Part shown: positions 36,203-43,822 of the stretch, in pieces
How the letters are laid out: each line of letters opens with the position of its first letter
How positions within the stretch are numbered: position 1 is the stretch's first letter
From: Cytobacillus oceanisediminis
GTDB taxonomy: Bacteria; Bacillota; Bacilli; Bacillales; Cytobacillaceae
Reading direction: 5' to 3'
NCBI RefSeq assembly: GCF_004366035.1
Contig: NZ_SOEE01000002.1
Span: 62,001 to 126,000 of the forward strand
DNA: 64,000 bases
Notes under the pieces: model-generated
Seen by the model: the letters and a program-made list of their open reading frames with translations, nothing else
What the model was told of the DNA's origin: nothing
Database searches by the model: none
Made by a program: the position numbers and the translations under genes

Positions 36203-36225
36203 TGCAAAAAGTGTTGAATTTTGCA
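36203..36225. promoter_or_regulatory. Inverted repeat, candidate operator of the PrpR-like regulator
   Basis: TGCAAAA (36203-36209) and TTTTGCA (36219-36225) are perfect 7-bp arms with a 9-bp gap, overlapping the -35 of the kdgT promoter. Another ATGCAA half site lies near 36158. Confidence 0.55.
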
Positions 36226-36242
36226 TTGAAAGCGTTTAATAT
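36214..36242 (+). promoter_or_regulatory. Promoter of the kdgT operon
   Basis: TTGAAT (36214-36219), 17 bp, TAATAT (36237-36242), overlapped by a cre site. Confidence 0.7.
36226..36240 (+). promoter_or_regulatory. cre site 1 of the kdgT operon
   Basis: TTGAAAGCGTTTAAT matches the CcpA consensus TGAAARCGYTTWNWW without mismatch and overlaps the -10, so CcpA would repress. Confidence 0.8.
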
Positions 36243-36247
36243 GAAAC

Positions 36248-36261
36248 TGTAATCGTTTTCA
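36248..36261 (+). promoter_or_regulatory. cre site 2 of the kdgT operon
   Basis: TGTAATCGTTTTCA matches TGWAANCGNTNWCA exactly and lies at the predicted start of transcription. Confidence 0.75.
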
Positions 36262-36306
36262 CTTATTGTTTAAAATTGAAACATATATAAAGGGGATGTT
36301 AAAATT

Positions 36307-37299
36307 ATGAAGATCAAAGCAACTCTTGAGCGTATTCCAGGCGGGATGATGGTAGTTCCGTTGCTAATTGCAGCAATACTTAACACTTTTGCACCTGATT
36401 TGCTCCGTATCGGAAATTTTACTCAGGCATTGTTTGTTGACGGTGCATCAGCTTTAATCGCTTTATTCCTATTATGTACAGGTGCTCAAATTAACGTAAA
36501 ATCATTTGGTGTTTCAATAGGAAAAGGGGCCACCCTTTTAGCAACCAAGTGGGCAGTTGGTGCGGCATTCGGGTTAATCGCTTACATGTTTGCAGGTGAA
36601 AATGGTCTTTGGCTGGGTTTAGCTCCAATTGCAATTATTGCAGCTATGACTAACAGTAATGGCGGACTATTCGTCGCACTTGTCGGTCAGTATGGAAGCA
36701 AGGAAGACCGTGCAGCTTATTCATTGCTGGCTCTAAATGACGGTCCGTTTTTAACAATGGTAGCCCTATCAATCTTTGGTGCTATGGGCTTTGTTGATGG
36801 CATGTTCTCATTGCAATCATTCATTGCCGTACTGCTTCCAATCCTGGTAGGTATGGTATTGGGTAACCTGGATGAAGAAATGCGTTCATTCCTTGATAGT
36901 GGAAGCTCCATGCTCATACCATTTTTCGCGTTCGCCCTTGGAATGGGAATTGACTTCAGTGCAATTGTAGACGGAGGTCTATCAGGTATTATCCTTGGAC
37001 TGTTAACAGTATTCGTAACGGGTACAGCTGGATATCTGGTGTTTAAAGCGTTTAAGTGGAATCCAATTGTAGGTGCTGCTGAAGGCTCAACTGCCGGAAA
37101 TGCTGTAGCAACTCCAGCTGCCATTGCAGCAGCAAGTGCAGGGTTCGCGCAGTATGCTGAATTGGCTACAGTTCAGGTCGCGGCATCTACTGTGACAACC
37201 GCAATCCTGCTTCCGCTGTATATAGCGTTTTTGGTTAAGCGCTTAGAGAGAAAAGGATATGAGTTTAAAGAAGGAAACCTGACGAAAGTTAACGGCTAA
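36307..37299 (+). CDS. kdgT: 2-keto-3-deoxygluconate permease-family transporter (KdgT)
   Basis: A 330-aa, ten-segment permease. The N-terminal IPGGMMVVPLLIAAILNTFAPDLL and the conserved TNSNGGLFVALVGQYG and AAEGSTAGNAVATPAA motifs are typical of KdgT. It precedes a DUF1537 kinase and PdxA2, so the transported acid is more likely D-threonate or D-erythronate than 2-keto-3-deoxygluconate. Two cre sites and an inverted repeat govern its promoter. Confidence 0.9.
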   Translation: MKIKATLERIPGGMMVVPLLIAAILNTFAPDLLRIGNFTQALFVDGASALIALFLLCTGAQINVKSFGVSIGKGATLLATKWAVGAAFGLIAYMFAGENGLWLGLAPIAIIAAMTNSNGGLFVALVGQYGSKEDRAAYSLLALNDGPFLTMVALSIFGAMGFVDGMFSLQSFIAVLLPILVGMVLGNLDEEMRSFLDSGSSMLIPFFAFALGMGIDFSAIVDGGLSGIILGLLTVFVTGTAGYLVFKAFKWNPIVGAAEGSTAGNAVATPAAIAAASAGFAQYAELATVQVAASTVTTAILLPLYIAFLVKRLERKGYEFKEGNLTKVNG

Positions 37300-37313
37300 A
37301 GGATGTGGTTCTT

Positions 37314-38621
37314 GTGTTTGAAAAATTTGGCATTATTGCGGATGATTTGACTGGTGCTAATGATTCAGGAGTGCAGCTGGCGAAAAAAGGGCTGACTGCC
37401 ACTGTTATGATGGATTATACCGGGAAAAAGGTTCAATCTGACCCTGATGTCTTAATTGTTGATACTGACAGCCGGGCAAAAACACAAGAAGAAGCATATG
37501 AAGCAGTGGAAAAAGCTGCTTCTCTTCTTTTTGAAAAAGGCTATGCTCATGTCTATAAAAAAGTAGATTCAACTTTAAGAGGAAATATATCTGTTGAACT
37601 GGCAGCGCTTGAAAAAGTATATCGCCCGGAAATCGTTGTTATTGCCCCTGCATTTCCAAAAATGAATCGTACAACGGTGTCTGGACATCATTATGTAAAT
37701 GGCAAACTGATTACAGAAACAGAGTTTGGAAGGGATCCAAAGACACCTGTAACGGAAAGCTTTCTTCCTCACATGTTAAAAAAGGATGCAGGAAAGGATA
37801 TTGCATTGCTTAATCTGGAATTGATCCGCGGAGACAAGGCAGATATTCTTGAATTCATTGAAAGAACTGTTGCGGCGGGGAAAACCTGGATTGTTTGCGA
37901 CAGTGAAAGGGAAGAGGATCTGCAGGTAATTGCTGAGATTTTCACAAGCCTTCAGAAAAAAACGATTTGGACTGGCTCTGGTGCCCTAGTAGAATATTTA
38001 CCAGATGCACTAAAGCTAAAATCTCATAAAGAGAATGTTTATGAGGAGAACAATATCAGGAAAACACTCACAGTTTCAGGGAGTCTTTCACAGGTTACAA
38101 AAAAACAGCTTGCCCGGATTAGAGAACTTGAGCAATCCTATTTTGCAGAAATCAATCCTGTCCAATTGGTGAATCAGTCAATTGATCTCGAAGAAGTCAT
38201 TGGAGTAATTGGCCAAAACCAGGCTAATAGCCATTTTGTTGTTTATGTGGATTCTTCCGTTCAGAACCGGGAAGCAGCCCGTATAGCGGGAGAAGCAATA
38301 GGATTATCAGGAAAACAGGTTGGTGAAAGGATTGCCATGGGACTGGGGCAAATTGCAAACAAACTTGTAAATAAGTTCCCGGAACTTGACGGCTTGATTT
38401 TAACAGGCGGAGACATAGCGAAAGCTGCTTGTTCAGAATTGGGTATTCAGGAAATGGAGCTCCACAAAGAAATAGAACCGGGACTTCCTTTTGGACGGCT
38501 GCGGAGCAGGGAAAAAAACTATTGGGCTGTTACAAAAGCGGGGGGATTCGGTAATGAGCAATCCCTGGTTAACGCAATACATTATATGACAAGAAAGGTT
38601 GAGTGCAATGAGTCAAACTAA
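37314..38621 (+). CDS. Four-carbon acid sugar kinase (DUF1537; D-threonate kinase-like)
   Basis: A 435-aa DUF1537 kinase. The N-terminal IIADDLTGANDSGVQLAKKG binds the sugar acid, YKKVDSTLRGN is family-typical, and the C-terminal nucleotide domain has LILTGGDIAKAAC. These enzymes phosphorylate D-threonate, D-erythronate or related acids at O4, with PdxA2 oxidising the product to dihydroxyacetone phosphate. I prefer GTG 37314 over 37305 because AAAGGA is too close to the latter. The 3' end overlaps pdxA2 by 14 bp. Confidence 0.88.
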   Translation: MFEKFGIIADDLTGANDSGVQLAKKGLTATVMMDYTGKKVQSDPDVLIVDTDSRAKTQEEAYEAVEKAASLLFEKGYAHVYKKVDSTLRGNISVELAALEKVYRPEIVVIAPAFPKMNRTTVSGHHYVNGKLITETEFGRDPKTPVTESFLPHMLKKDAGKDIALLNLELIRGDKADILEFIERTVAAGKTWIVCDSEREEDLQVIAEIFTSLQKKTIWTGSGALVEYLPDALKLKSHKENVYEENNIRKTLTVSGSLSQVTKKQLARIRELEQSYFAEINPVQLVNQSIDLEEVIGVIGQNQANSHFVVYVDSSVQNREAARIAGEAIGLSGKQVGERIAMGLGQIANKLVNKFPELDGLILTGGDIAKAACSELGIQEMELHKEIEPGLPFGRLRSREKNYWAVTKAGGFGNEQSLVNAIHYMTRKVECNESN

Positions 38622-39615
38622 ACCAGTAGTAGGCATTACAATGGGGGATGCAGCGGGCGTAGGGCCGGAAATTATTTTAAAAAGCCTGGCAGAATCTGAA
38701 ATGTATGAAATAAGCAACCCGCTTGTCATTGGTGATAGAAAAATTTTAGAGCGGGCAAAATCATTTGTTGACAGCGGGCTTGTTATTGAAGCAGTGAAGG
38801 CAGATCAGTTAAATGAGATCCCTTATAAGCATGGGGTAGTACATTGCCTTGATTTGGACCTTTTGCCGGAAGACCTCCCTATTGGCCAGGTTTCACCTGC
38901 AGCTGGAGACGCAGCATTTCAATATTTGGCTAAAGCGATCGAAATGGCAAAAGAAAATTCGATTGATGCGATCTGTACTGCACCTTTAAACAAGGAAGCA
39001 TTGCAAAAGGGCGGCCATATGTATCCAGGTCATACAGAAATTTTAGCGGATTTGACCAATACGAAAGATTATTCCATGATGCTATCTGCACCAAACTTAC
39101 GGGTTATCCATGTGACAACCCATGTCGGAATTATTGATGCAGTTAAAATGATCAATCCTGAAAGAGTGTATCACGTGCTGAAGCTTGCCCATGACACATT
39201 GAAAAAAGCCGGGATTGAATCACCTAAAATAGCTGTTTGCGGAATCAATCCTCATGCCGGCGAAAATGGATTATTCGGGTATGGCGAAGAGGAAGAAAAA
39301 GTCATTCCTGGAGTGGAAAAAGCACAGGCAGAAGGAATTAATGCTGTTGGGCCGCTGCCGGCTGACACATTATTTTTCAGAGCTGTCCGCGGCGATTTTG
39401 ATATTGTCGTAGCCATGTATCATGATCAGGGGCATGGGCCAGTTAAAGTATTAGGGCTGGATGCCGGGGTTAATATCACAGTCGGTCTTCCCATCATTCG
39501 TACAAGCGTTGATCACGGTACAGCCTTCGATATTGCCGGAAAAGGCATAGCTGACGAGAAAAGCTTAATGGAAGCCATGCGCCAGGCAGTAGAGCTTGCA
39601 CCAAAGAAGAAATAA
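38608..39615 (+). CDS. pdxA2: 4-phospho-D-threonate/erythronate 3-dehydrogenase, PdxA2
   Basis: A 335-aa PdxA-family dehydrogenase. MGDAAGVGPEII, the metal ligands in GHTEILAD and AMYHDQGHGPVK (His residues) and TSVDHGTAFDIAGKG are present. Next to a DUF1537 kinase it is the PdxA2 type, which oxidises and decarboxylates 4-phosphothreonate or erythronate, rather than the pyridoxine enzyme. ATG 38608 follows AAAGG by 9 bp. Confidence 0.9.
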   Translation: MSQTKPVVGITMGDAAGVGPEIILKSLAESEMYEISNPLVIGDRKILERAKSFVDSGLVIEAVKADQLNEIPYKHGVVHCLDLDLLPEDLPIGQVSPAAGDAAFQYLAKAIEMAKENSIDAICTAPLNKEALQKGGHMYPGHTEILADLTNTKDYSMMLSAPNLRVIHVTTHVGIIDAVKMINPERVYHVLKLAHDTLKKAGIESPKIAVCGINPHAGENGLFGYGEEEEKVIPGVEKAQAEGINAVGPLPADTLFFRAVRGDFDIVVAMYHDQGHGPVKVLGLDAGVNITVGLPIIRTSVDHGTAFDIAGKGIADEKSLMEAMRQAVELAPKKK

Positions 39616-39623
39616 GCTTATTT

Positions 39624-39666
39624 TAACCTGCTCGGGGATTATCAGCACCCCGGGCGGGTTATTTTA
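39624..39666 (+). terminator. Terminator of the threonate operon
   Basis: AACCTGCTCGGGG and CCCCGGGCGGGTT form a long stem with one mismatch or wobble, followed by TATTTTAT. Confidence 0.78.
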
Positions 39667-39757
39667 TAGAATTTAATAGATAAATTTTTTTGAAAATGAT
39701 ATCGTTAACCTCACAATTGATGCTAAAATAATAGAAAAAACACAAAAAGAGGACTAT

Positions 39758-41017
39758 ATGAGTAAACGGACAGGTCAAATTTCACTTGTGCTTATTTCAG
39801 TTTTATTTACCTCTTATCAATCCATTTTCTCACATGAAGCGTTTTTTACTTTTGATTTTTTTCTATTTACAAGTATTGCCTGGTTTGTCGGCTGGCAGTT
39901 TGACAAAAGCAGGTACTTCGCAGAAAAAGCGCGGGCCAGCGAGAAGAGCCACAAATTGCTTCTGGAATCACTGCCAGTTTCCGTGCTCATACATAAGGAC
40001 TTTGAAATTTTGTATGCAAACTCCGCTGCAGTCGCCGAATTGTCGGCATCAGATAAAGGTGCATTAATTGGCAGGTCGCTTCTTGACTTTATAGAGATGG
40101 ACTATATGGGCCGTTTGCAGGAGCGTTATCAGTACATTAAGTCAGAGAAGCAGCTTTTAAACAATATAGAATATAAAATAAAACGGTTTGATGGAACCAC
40201 TAGATTTTTTGAAGTTTCGTCACTTTATGTTGATTTTGAAGGCAAAGAGGCCATACTCTCTATTGGAACTGATATTTCTGATAAAAAAGAGGAGCAGGAA
40301 AAGCTCCTGCAAAAATCAGAAAAGCTGGCACTTCTGGGCCAAATGGCTGCTGGAATCGCCCATGAAATCCGTAACCCTCTTACTTCAATTAAAGGGTTTG
40401 TTCAGCTCTTCAAGTCAAATAGCCAGAAAGATGAATACTTTGACATTGTACTTTCAGAATTGGATCGCATAAATGGAATCGTTGGTGAATTTTTAGTGCT
40501 TGCAAAGCCGACTGCAGACATTTTCGAAAAGCAGGATCTTACTAAATTAATCAACGAAGTGATTCTTTTGAGCAGCACCCAATCCATTTTAAACAATGTC
40601 GAAATAGCAGTAGAAAATAATCTCCGCGCTCCAATGATTCATTGTGAAAAGAATCAGCTGAAACAAGTATTCCTTAACGTTATTAAAAATGCCATTGAAG
40701 CAATGCCAGGCGGTGGAGAGTTAAACATTAAAGTTCTTAAAAAGACCAGCAACACTATTTCCATTCAGTTCATCGATCAGGGTGTTGGCATATCAGAAGA
40801 CAGGATATCAAGTCTGGGAGAACCTTTTTATACGACAAAGGAAAAAGGAACCGGGCTGGGACTGATGATTTGCTACAAAATTATCGAAAACCATAGTGGG
40901 CGCTTAATAGTCGAAAGTAAAGTTGGGGAAGGCACGAAGATTGAGATAGAACTCCCTTATGAAGGGGATTCGTTACATTCAGAACGTGATCAAAACGGAA
41001 ACATCCTTTTCATATAG
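39758..41017 (+). CDS. PAS-domain sensor histidine kinase, sporulation-kinase type
   Basis: A 419-aa kinase. Two short hydrophobic segments (about 8-20 and 30-46) are followed by a PAS domain (about 65-175), a phosphoacceptor domain with His202 in AHEIRNPLTSIKGFVQLF, and an ATPase domain with N, G1 (DQGVGI) and G2 (KGTGLGL) boxes. No response regulator is adjacent, as with B. subtilis KinA-KinE, which feed the Spo0F phosphorelay. A Spo0E-like phosphatase is 2.4 kb downstream. Role in sporulation is inference. Confidence 0.87.
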   Translation: MSKRTGQISLVLISVLFTSYQSIFSHEAFFTFDFFLFTSIAWFVGWQFDKSRYFAEKARASEKSHKLLLESLPVSVLIHKDFEILYANSAAVAELSASDKGALIGRSLLDFIEMDYMGRLQERYQYIKSEKQLLNNIEYKIKRFDGTTRFFEVSSLYVDFEGKEAILSIGTDISDKKEEQEKLLQKSEKLALLGQMAAGIAHEIRNPLTSIKGFVQLFKSNSQKDEYFDIVLSELDRINGIVGEFLVLAKPTADIFEKQDLTKLINEVILLSSTQSILNNVEIAVENNLRAPMIHCEKNQLKQVFLNVIKNAIEAMPGGGELNIKVLKKTSNTISIQFIDQGVGISEDRISSLGEPFYTTKEKGTGLGLMICYKIIENHSGRLIVESKVGEGTKIEIELPYEGDSLHSERDQNGNILFI

Positions 41018-41035
41018 ATGGCTGAGCGGGAGCTG

Positions 41036-41063
41036 ACAGTGCATGAAAATGCGCTGTTTTTTT
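41036..41063 (+). terminator. Terminator of the kinase gene
   Basis: ACAGTGCAT, loop GAAA, ATGCGCTGT (one T-G pair), followed by seven T residues. Confidence 0.88.
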
Positions 41064-41135
41064 ATTATCCGCCGCGAAAGGGTCACTTGCATAAGATGTT
41101 ATAATTAAAATAAATACATTAAAATGGTGATTATA

Positions 41136-42206
41136 GTGTTTTATTTCAGTTTACTTGGCCTTCTGTTTATAGGAGCTGTTTTCGTTATTATTCGTAAAAA
41201 ATTAAATATCAATACTGCTGCAATGGCGGCTGTGATGGCGCTTGGCATTGTGACACAGGGTGTTTTGCTGAATTTCTTCGGTTTGTCCTTCTATTTGGGG
41301 AGCGTCGGCAAGATTATGAGCATAGCAGATTTAGCCTTATGGATGGCCATTCTTGTATCGATTGGCATGACCATTTATAAAGGAGAGTTTAAGAAGCTGC
41401 ATTACGATAATCCAATTAACCGTTTTGGCATTGGAACCTGGGTGGCCGGCACATCGATTTGCGGAATCATGTTCTTCAAGCAATTTGGAGCAGGTGCAGA
41501 AGCACAGGCGCTGGCCATTCTGAATGGGGGATTGTGGATTATTTATATTGGGATTAGTTTAATGGGCTTCAAGGAACTCAAGGAAACATCTTTTGGACAG
41601 CAGGCACATGGAGTTTTGCTGCTGACGACGGTCAGCACACAATCTCTTGTTCTCCTTTTCAATACTGTCTTTGCAGATGTACCTGGCGTTCTGAATGCTG
41701 CTCTTATTTTTTTCGGGCTGCTTTTTTATTCCATCAGTGCGTGGTTTATTCTTAAACGTTATGCCGTTAGCGGCTGGAACTATGCGAAAGATTGGAATAA
41801 TACCAATTGTATTTTTCACGGTGCCCTGTCCATCAGCGGACTCGCCATGTTTAAATCCGGCCTTGTAACTCATCAGCCGGCTGCCTGGTTTTGGCTTGCC
41901 GTTTTCCTGGTTTTCATTGTGATAGAAGTTATAGAAATAGCAAGGCTGGTATGGCGCATTCGAATATATGGCTTGAAGGAAGGCATCTTCACATACGATG
42001 TGACACAGTGGAGCCGAATCTTCACTTTTGCGATGTTCTTTACGTTTACCTTTTTCATAGAAACCCCGGTGCAATCAGTAGTCTTGAATACAGGCGTCTG
42101 GATCATTTTAATGTTATTGATCATTGAATTATATCTAAGTGTTGACTCTTTAATAAAAAAACATGTTCGGATTCCGTTGACATTCAGAAAAGAAAGATCG
42201 GTATAA
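41136..42206 (+). CDS. Polytopic membrane protein, about ten segments
   Basis: A 356-aa hydrophobic protein with about ten membrane helices and few charged loops (KGEFKKLHYDNPINRFGIGTW; FILKRYAVSGWNYAKDW). The layout recalls tellurite-resistance/dicarboxylate (TDT) type channels, but I cannot confirm that. GTG 41136 has GGTGA 5 bp upstream, whereas the ATG at 41124 has no SD. A repeat array and a terminator follow. Function unknown. Confidence 0.72.
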   Translation: MFYFSLLGLLFIGAVFVIIRKKLNINTAAMAAVMALGIVTQGVLLNFFGLSFYLGSVGKIMSIADLALWMAILVSIGMTIYKGEFKKLHYDNPINRFGIGTWVAGTSICGIMFFKQFGAGAEAQALAILNGGLWIIYIGISLMGFKELKETSFGQQAHGVLLLTTVSTQSLVLLFNTVFADVPGVLNAALIFFGLLFYSISAWFILKRYAVSGWNYAKDWNNTNCIFHGALSISGLAMFKSGLVTHQPAAWFWLAVFLVFIVIEVIEIARLVWRIRIYGLKEGIFTYDVTQWSRIFTFAMFFTFTFFIETPVQSVVLNTGVWIILMLLIIELYLSVDSLIKKHVRIPLTFRKERSV

Positions 42207-42214
42207 AAGCAAAG

Positions 42215-42303
42215 CGCACATAAATTTTTCTATCCGCAAATAAAAATTGCTTATCCGCACATAAATTTGCCTATGCGCATCTAAATTCAAGGTATGTGCA
42301 AAT
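42215..42303 (+). repeat. Tandem repeat family A, locus 2 (20-21-bp unit)
   Basis: CGCA cores start at 42215, 42235, 42256, 42276 and, as TGCA, 42297, in units of the form TATCCGCACATAAAATT. The spacing (20, 21, 20, 21) and sequence equal those of locus 1 at 20021-20131. It lies between the membrane protein stop codon and its terminator, so it is probably transcribed as part of the 3' UTR. Confidence 0.85.
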
Positions 42304-42382
42304 AAGTCTGTTCCTTGAATGAATAGTGCATTAAATTAAGGCAATTTTCGAGGCAAGCATTAGTAAATAGCGCTTTTTCACA

Positions 42383-42429
42383 AAAAAGAGCCAGTCACAT
42401 GCAATTCTGCAATGCGGCTGGCTCTTTTT
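42383..42429 (+). terminator. Terminator after repeat locus 2
   Basis: AAAAAGAGCCAG (42383-42394) pairs with CTGGCTCTTTTT (42418-42429), with a 23-nt loop. Confidence 0.85.
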
Positions 42430-42522
42430 AGGCCTTTTGGACGGATTTTCAAATGGGCACTTATCCTGAGTATAGGACAAGTTTGGTTCCGGGAAGGCTG
42501 AAGATAAGGAGGCGATGTATAA

Positions 42523-42615
42523 ATGGGTACCTTTGAAGTGTTGTCTTTGATGATCAGTTTCGGTATGTTTGTTATCGCCATGCTCCAGTTCACAAATAGA
42601 GACAGGGATTCATGA
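42523..42615 (+). CDS. Holin-like type I toxin, 30 aa
   Basis: A 30-codon frame: MGTFEVLSLMISFGMFV followed by IAMLQFTNRDRDS. The pattern of an acidic N-terminus, LSLMISFGMFV and a single membrane helix is that of the putative holin-like toxins (TxpA/Hol_Tox family) of Firmicutes type I toxin-antitoxin systems. AAGGAGGCGATG gives a very strong SD and a compact terminator follows at once. An antisense RNA antitoxin would be expected on the opposite strand; I could not place a convincing promoter for it. Confidence 0.78.
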   Translation: MGTFEVLSLMISFGMFVIAMLQFTNRDRDS

Positions 42616-42640
42616 ACACGCTTATCAAGCGTGTTTTTTT
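42615..42640 (+). terminator. Terminator of the toxin gene
   Basis: AACACGCTT (42615-42623), loop ATC, AAGCGTGTT (42627-42635), T-run. The stem starts at the last base of the stop codon. Confidence 0.88.
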
Positions 42641-42645
42641 CGTCT

Positions 42646-43158
42646 TTATTTGGAAAGTCCCTCATATTCTTTCTTGATATCTTCTGCTGTTTTATTGATT
42701 TCTTCTCCCCAATGGTCATTGACCTTGTTGAACACAATATTGCCTTTTGTATCCATTAAAGCATAGCCTCTATAGGCTGAGTCGCCATTTTTCATATCCG
42801 CCCTTTCAATGAGCTTCATTTCAGGGTCTGACACAAATGGGAGGCTGTGCCCCATTTTTTCTTCAAGAGCATTGTACAGCTCAAGCTGCTGCTCAGGCTG
42901 ATCATTGCTGACGATGTACATGTTGACGTCCATGCCTTCTAATTTATCCATATTCTGATGCAACTCGACCAGTTGCTGCTGACAGAGTCCTCAGGTGTAT
43001 GTAGTGATAAAAAAGAAAACACTTGGCTTGTCCTGCGGGAAGGTCACTTCATTGCTGGTTTGGTCCTTTAGGGTGATCGCTTCCTGTGCCTGATCTTTAC
43101 CGCAGGCTGTCAGAACAAGAAGGACGATGGCCAATAAAATCATGAATTTTTTCTTCAT
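42646..43158 (-). CDS. Thioredoxin-fold lipoprotein with in-frame UGA, selenoprotein candidate
   Basis: Read from ATG 43158 with UGA as selenocysteine this is a 170-aa protein. Residues 1-19 are a lipoprotein signal ending LVLTACG (lipid Cys19). A redoxin domain follows: FFFITTYT, codon 56 = TGA (42991-42993), then GLCQQQLVEL, giving UxxC in place of CxxC at the usual place after the first beta strand. The later part (YIVSNDQPEQQ, SLPFVSDPEMKLIE, GYALMDTKGNIVFNK) is a complete peroxiredoxin/ResA-like fold with no other stop or frameshift. A 6-bp hairpin with loop GGUCG starts 14 nt after the UGA. A TTG-started 105-aa product from 42963 would lack the signal and active site. Alternatives are a point-mutated Cys codon or a sequencing error. 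Confidence 0.75.
42960..42976 (-). promoter_or_regulatory. SECIS-like hairpin after the UGA codon
   Basis: On the minus strand GCAACT, loop GGTCG, AGTTGC form a perfect 6-bp stem, 14 nt downstream of TGA 42991-42993. The E. coli fdhF SECIS has a 17-nt minimal stem-loop with GGUCU in the loop at about the same distance, so size, place and loop G-U bases agree. Confidence 0.65.
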
Positions 43159-43192
43159 AAGATCTCCAATTCCTTGTAGTTGTTATCCTCTC

Positions 43193-43221
43193 ATTATGGC
43201 TATATATTTAGTTTTTCTCAA
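43193..43221 (-). promoter_or_regulatory. Promoter of the UGA-containing lipoprotein gene
   Basis: On the minus strand TTGAGA (43216-43221), 17 bp, CATAAT (43193-43198), about 35 bp before the ATG. An intact promoter argues that the gene is expressed. Confidence 0.75.
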
Positions 43222-43313
43222 TAAAAATGCTTAAGTATACGGATGTTTTTCTCACAGTTATTCCTGAGGAACCATAAAGCCTCCATACGATTAAGCGCTC
43301 AATCATAAAACAA

Positions 43314-43340
43314 ACACACCCTTTTTATAAGAGTGTGCGT
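43314..43340 (-). terminator. Terminator of the Spo0E-like gene
   Basis: On the minus strand GCACACTCTT and AAAGGGTGTGT pair (one T-G) and are followed by TTGTTTT. Confidence 0.72.
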
Positions 43341-43384
43341 TTTATGGAATATTTATTACTTTTGAGGTAATAACCGGGGATGCT

Positions 43385-43558
43385 CTAAAGGATGAATTTG
43401 CTTCGCTGCACTTTATAGATGAGCTTATCGAGCTCCTCTGAGTACATGAGCGTTTCAGGGTGTGACAATCCCTTTCTTTTTCCAACAGAAATCATCTTTT
43501 TGCGCAGTGCATCGATGTCATGATGAAGTTTTTTTATAGCAGTCGAAGGTGTGGTCAT
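43385..43558 (-). CDS. Spo0E-like aspartyl-phosphate phosphatase
   Basis: A 57-aa protein too short for most gene callers. It has the Spo0E family layout: an N-terminal helix (AIKKLHHDIDALRKKMISVG), then GLSHPETLMYSEELDKLIYK, in which SEELD stands for the SQELD signature. These small phosphatases dephosphorylate Spo0A-P and delay sporulation. ATG 43558 has AGGAGC 8 bp upstream and the gene has its own terminator. Confidence 0.85.
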   Translation of the reverse strand: MTTPSTAIKKLHHDIDALRKKMISVGKRKGLSHPETLMYSEELDKLIYKVQRSKFIL

Positions 43559-43705
43559 TGATTCGGCTCCTAGTCAGGGGATGAAATACTATATTCTATT
43601 ATCGACAAATTAAACCGCAAATAAACAGATTCGACAAAACTTATAAAAAGATTACAAGTTTCTACAATAGGGATTTTCTAGTGAATGAGACCTATTCCGA
43701 AATGC

Positions 43706-43733
43706 TTGTATTAATATTCCTGTAAACTATAAT
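43706..43733 (+). promoter_or_regulatory. Promoter candidate of glpQ
   Basis: TTGTAT (43706-43711), 16 bp, TATAAT (43728-43733), 90 bp before the start codon. Confidence 0.55.
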
Positions 43734-43743
43734 TCTTCCAGAT

Positions 43744-43771
43744 TTTACATATACTTATCACAGGGTTAATA
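43744..43771 (+). promoter_or_regulatory. PhoP-box-like direct repeats
   Basis: TTTACA, TTATCA and TTAATA occur with 5-bp gaps (11-bp period), the layout of PhoP boxes. GlpQ belongs to the Pho regulon in B. subtilis, which supports the reading, but two of the three repeats deviate from consensus. Confidence 0.5.
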
Positions 43772-43822
43772 TTTCATCCCTATTCTTAATGTGTAAACCA
43801 TTATAGATAGGGGATGGAGACT

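Noticed and set aside
41559..42074. 171-aa minus-strand frame
   Set aside because: It is antisense to a well-formed membrane protein gene and has no SD or family resemblance.
42646..42963. Separate TTG-started 105-aa protein
   Set aside because: It lacks the signal peptide and half of the active site, has no SD, and is in the same frame as the upstream part with promoter and RBS.
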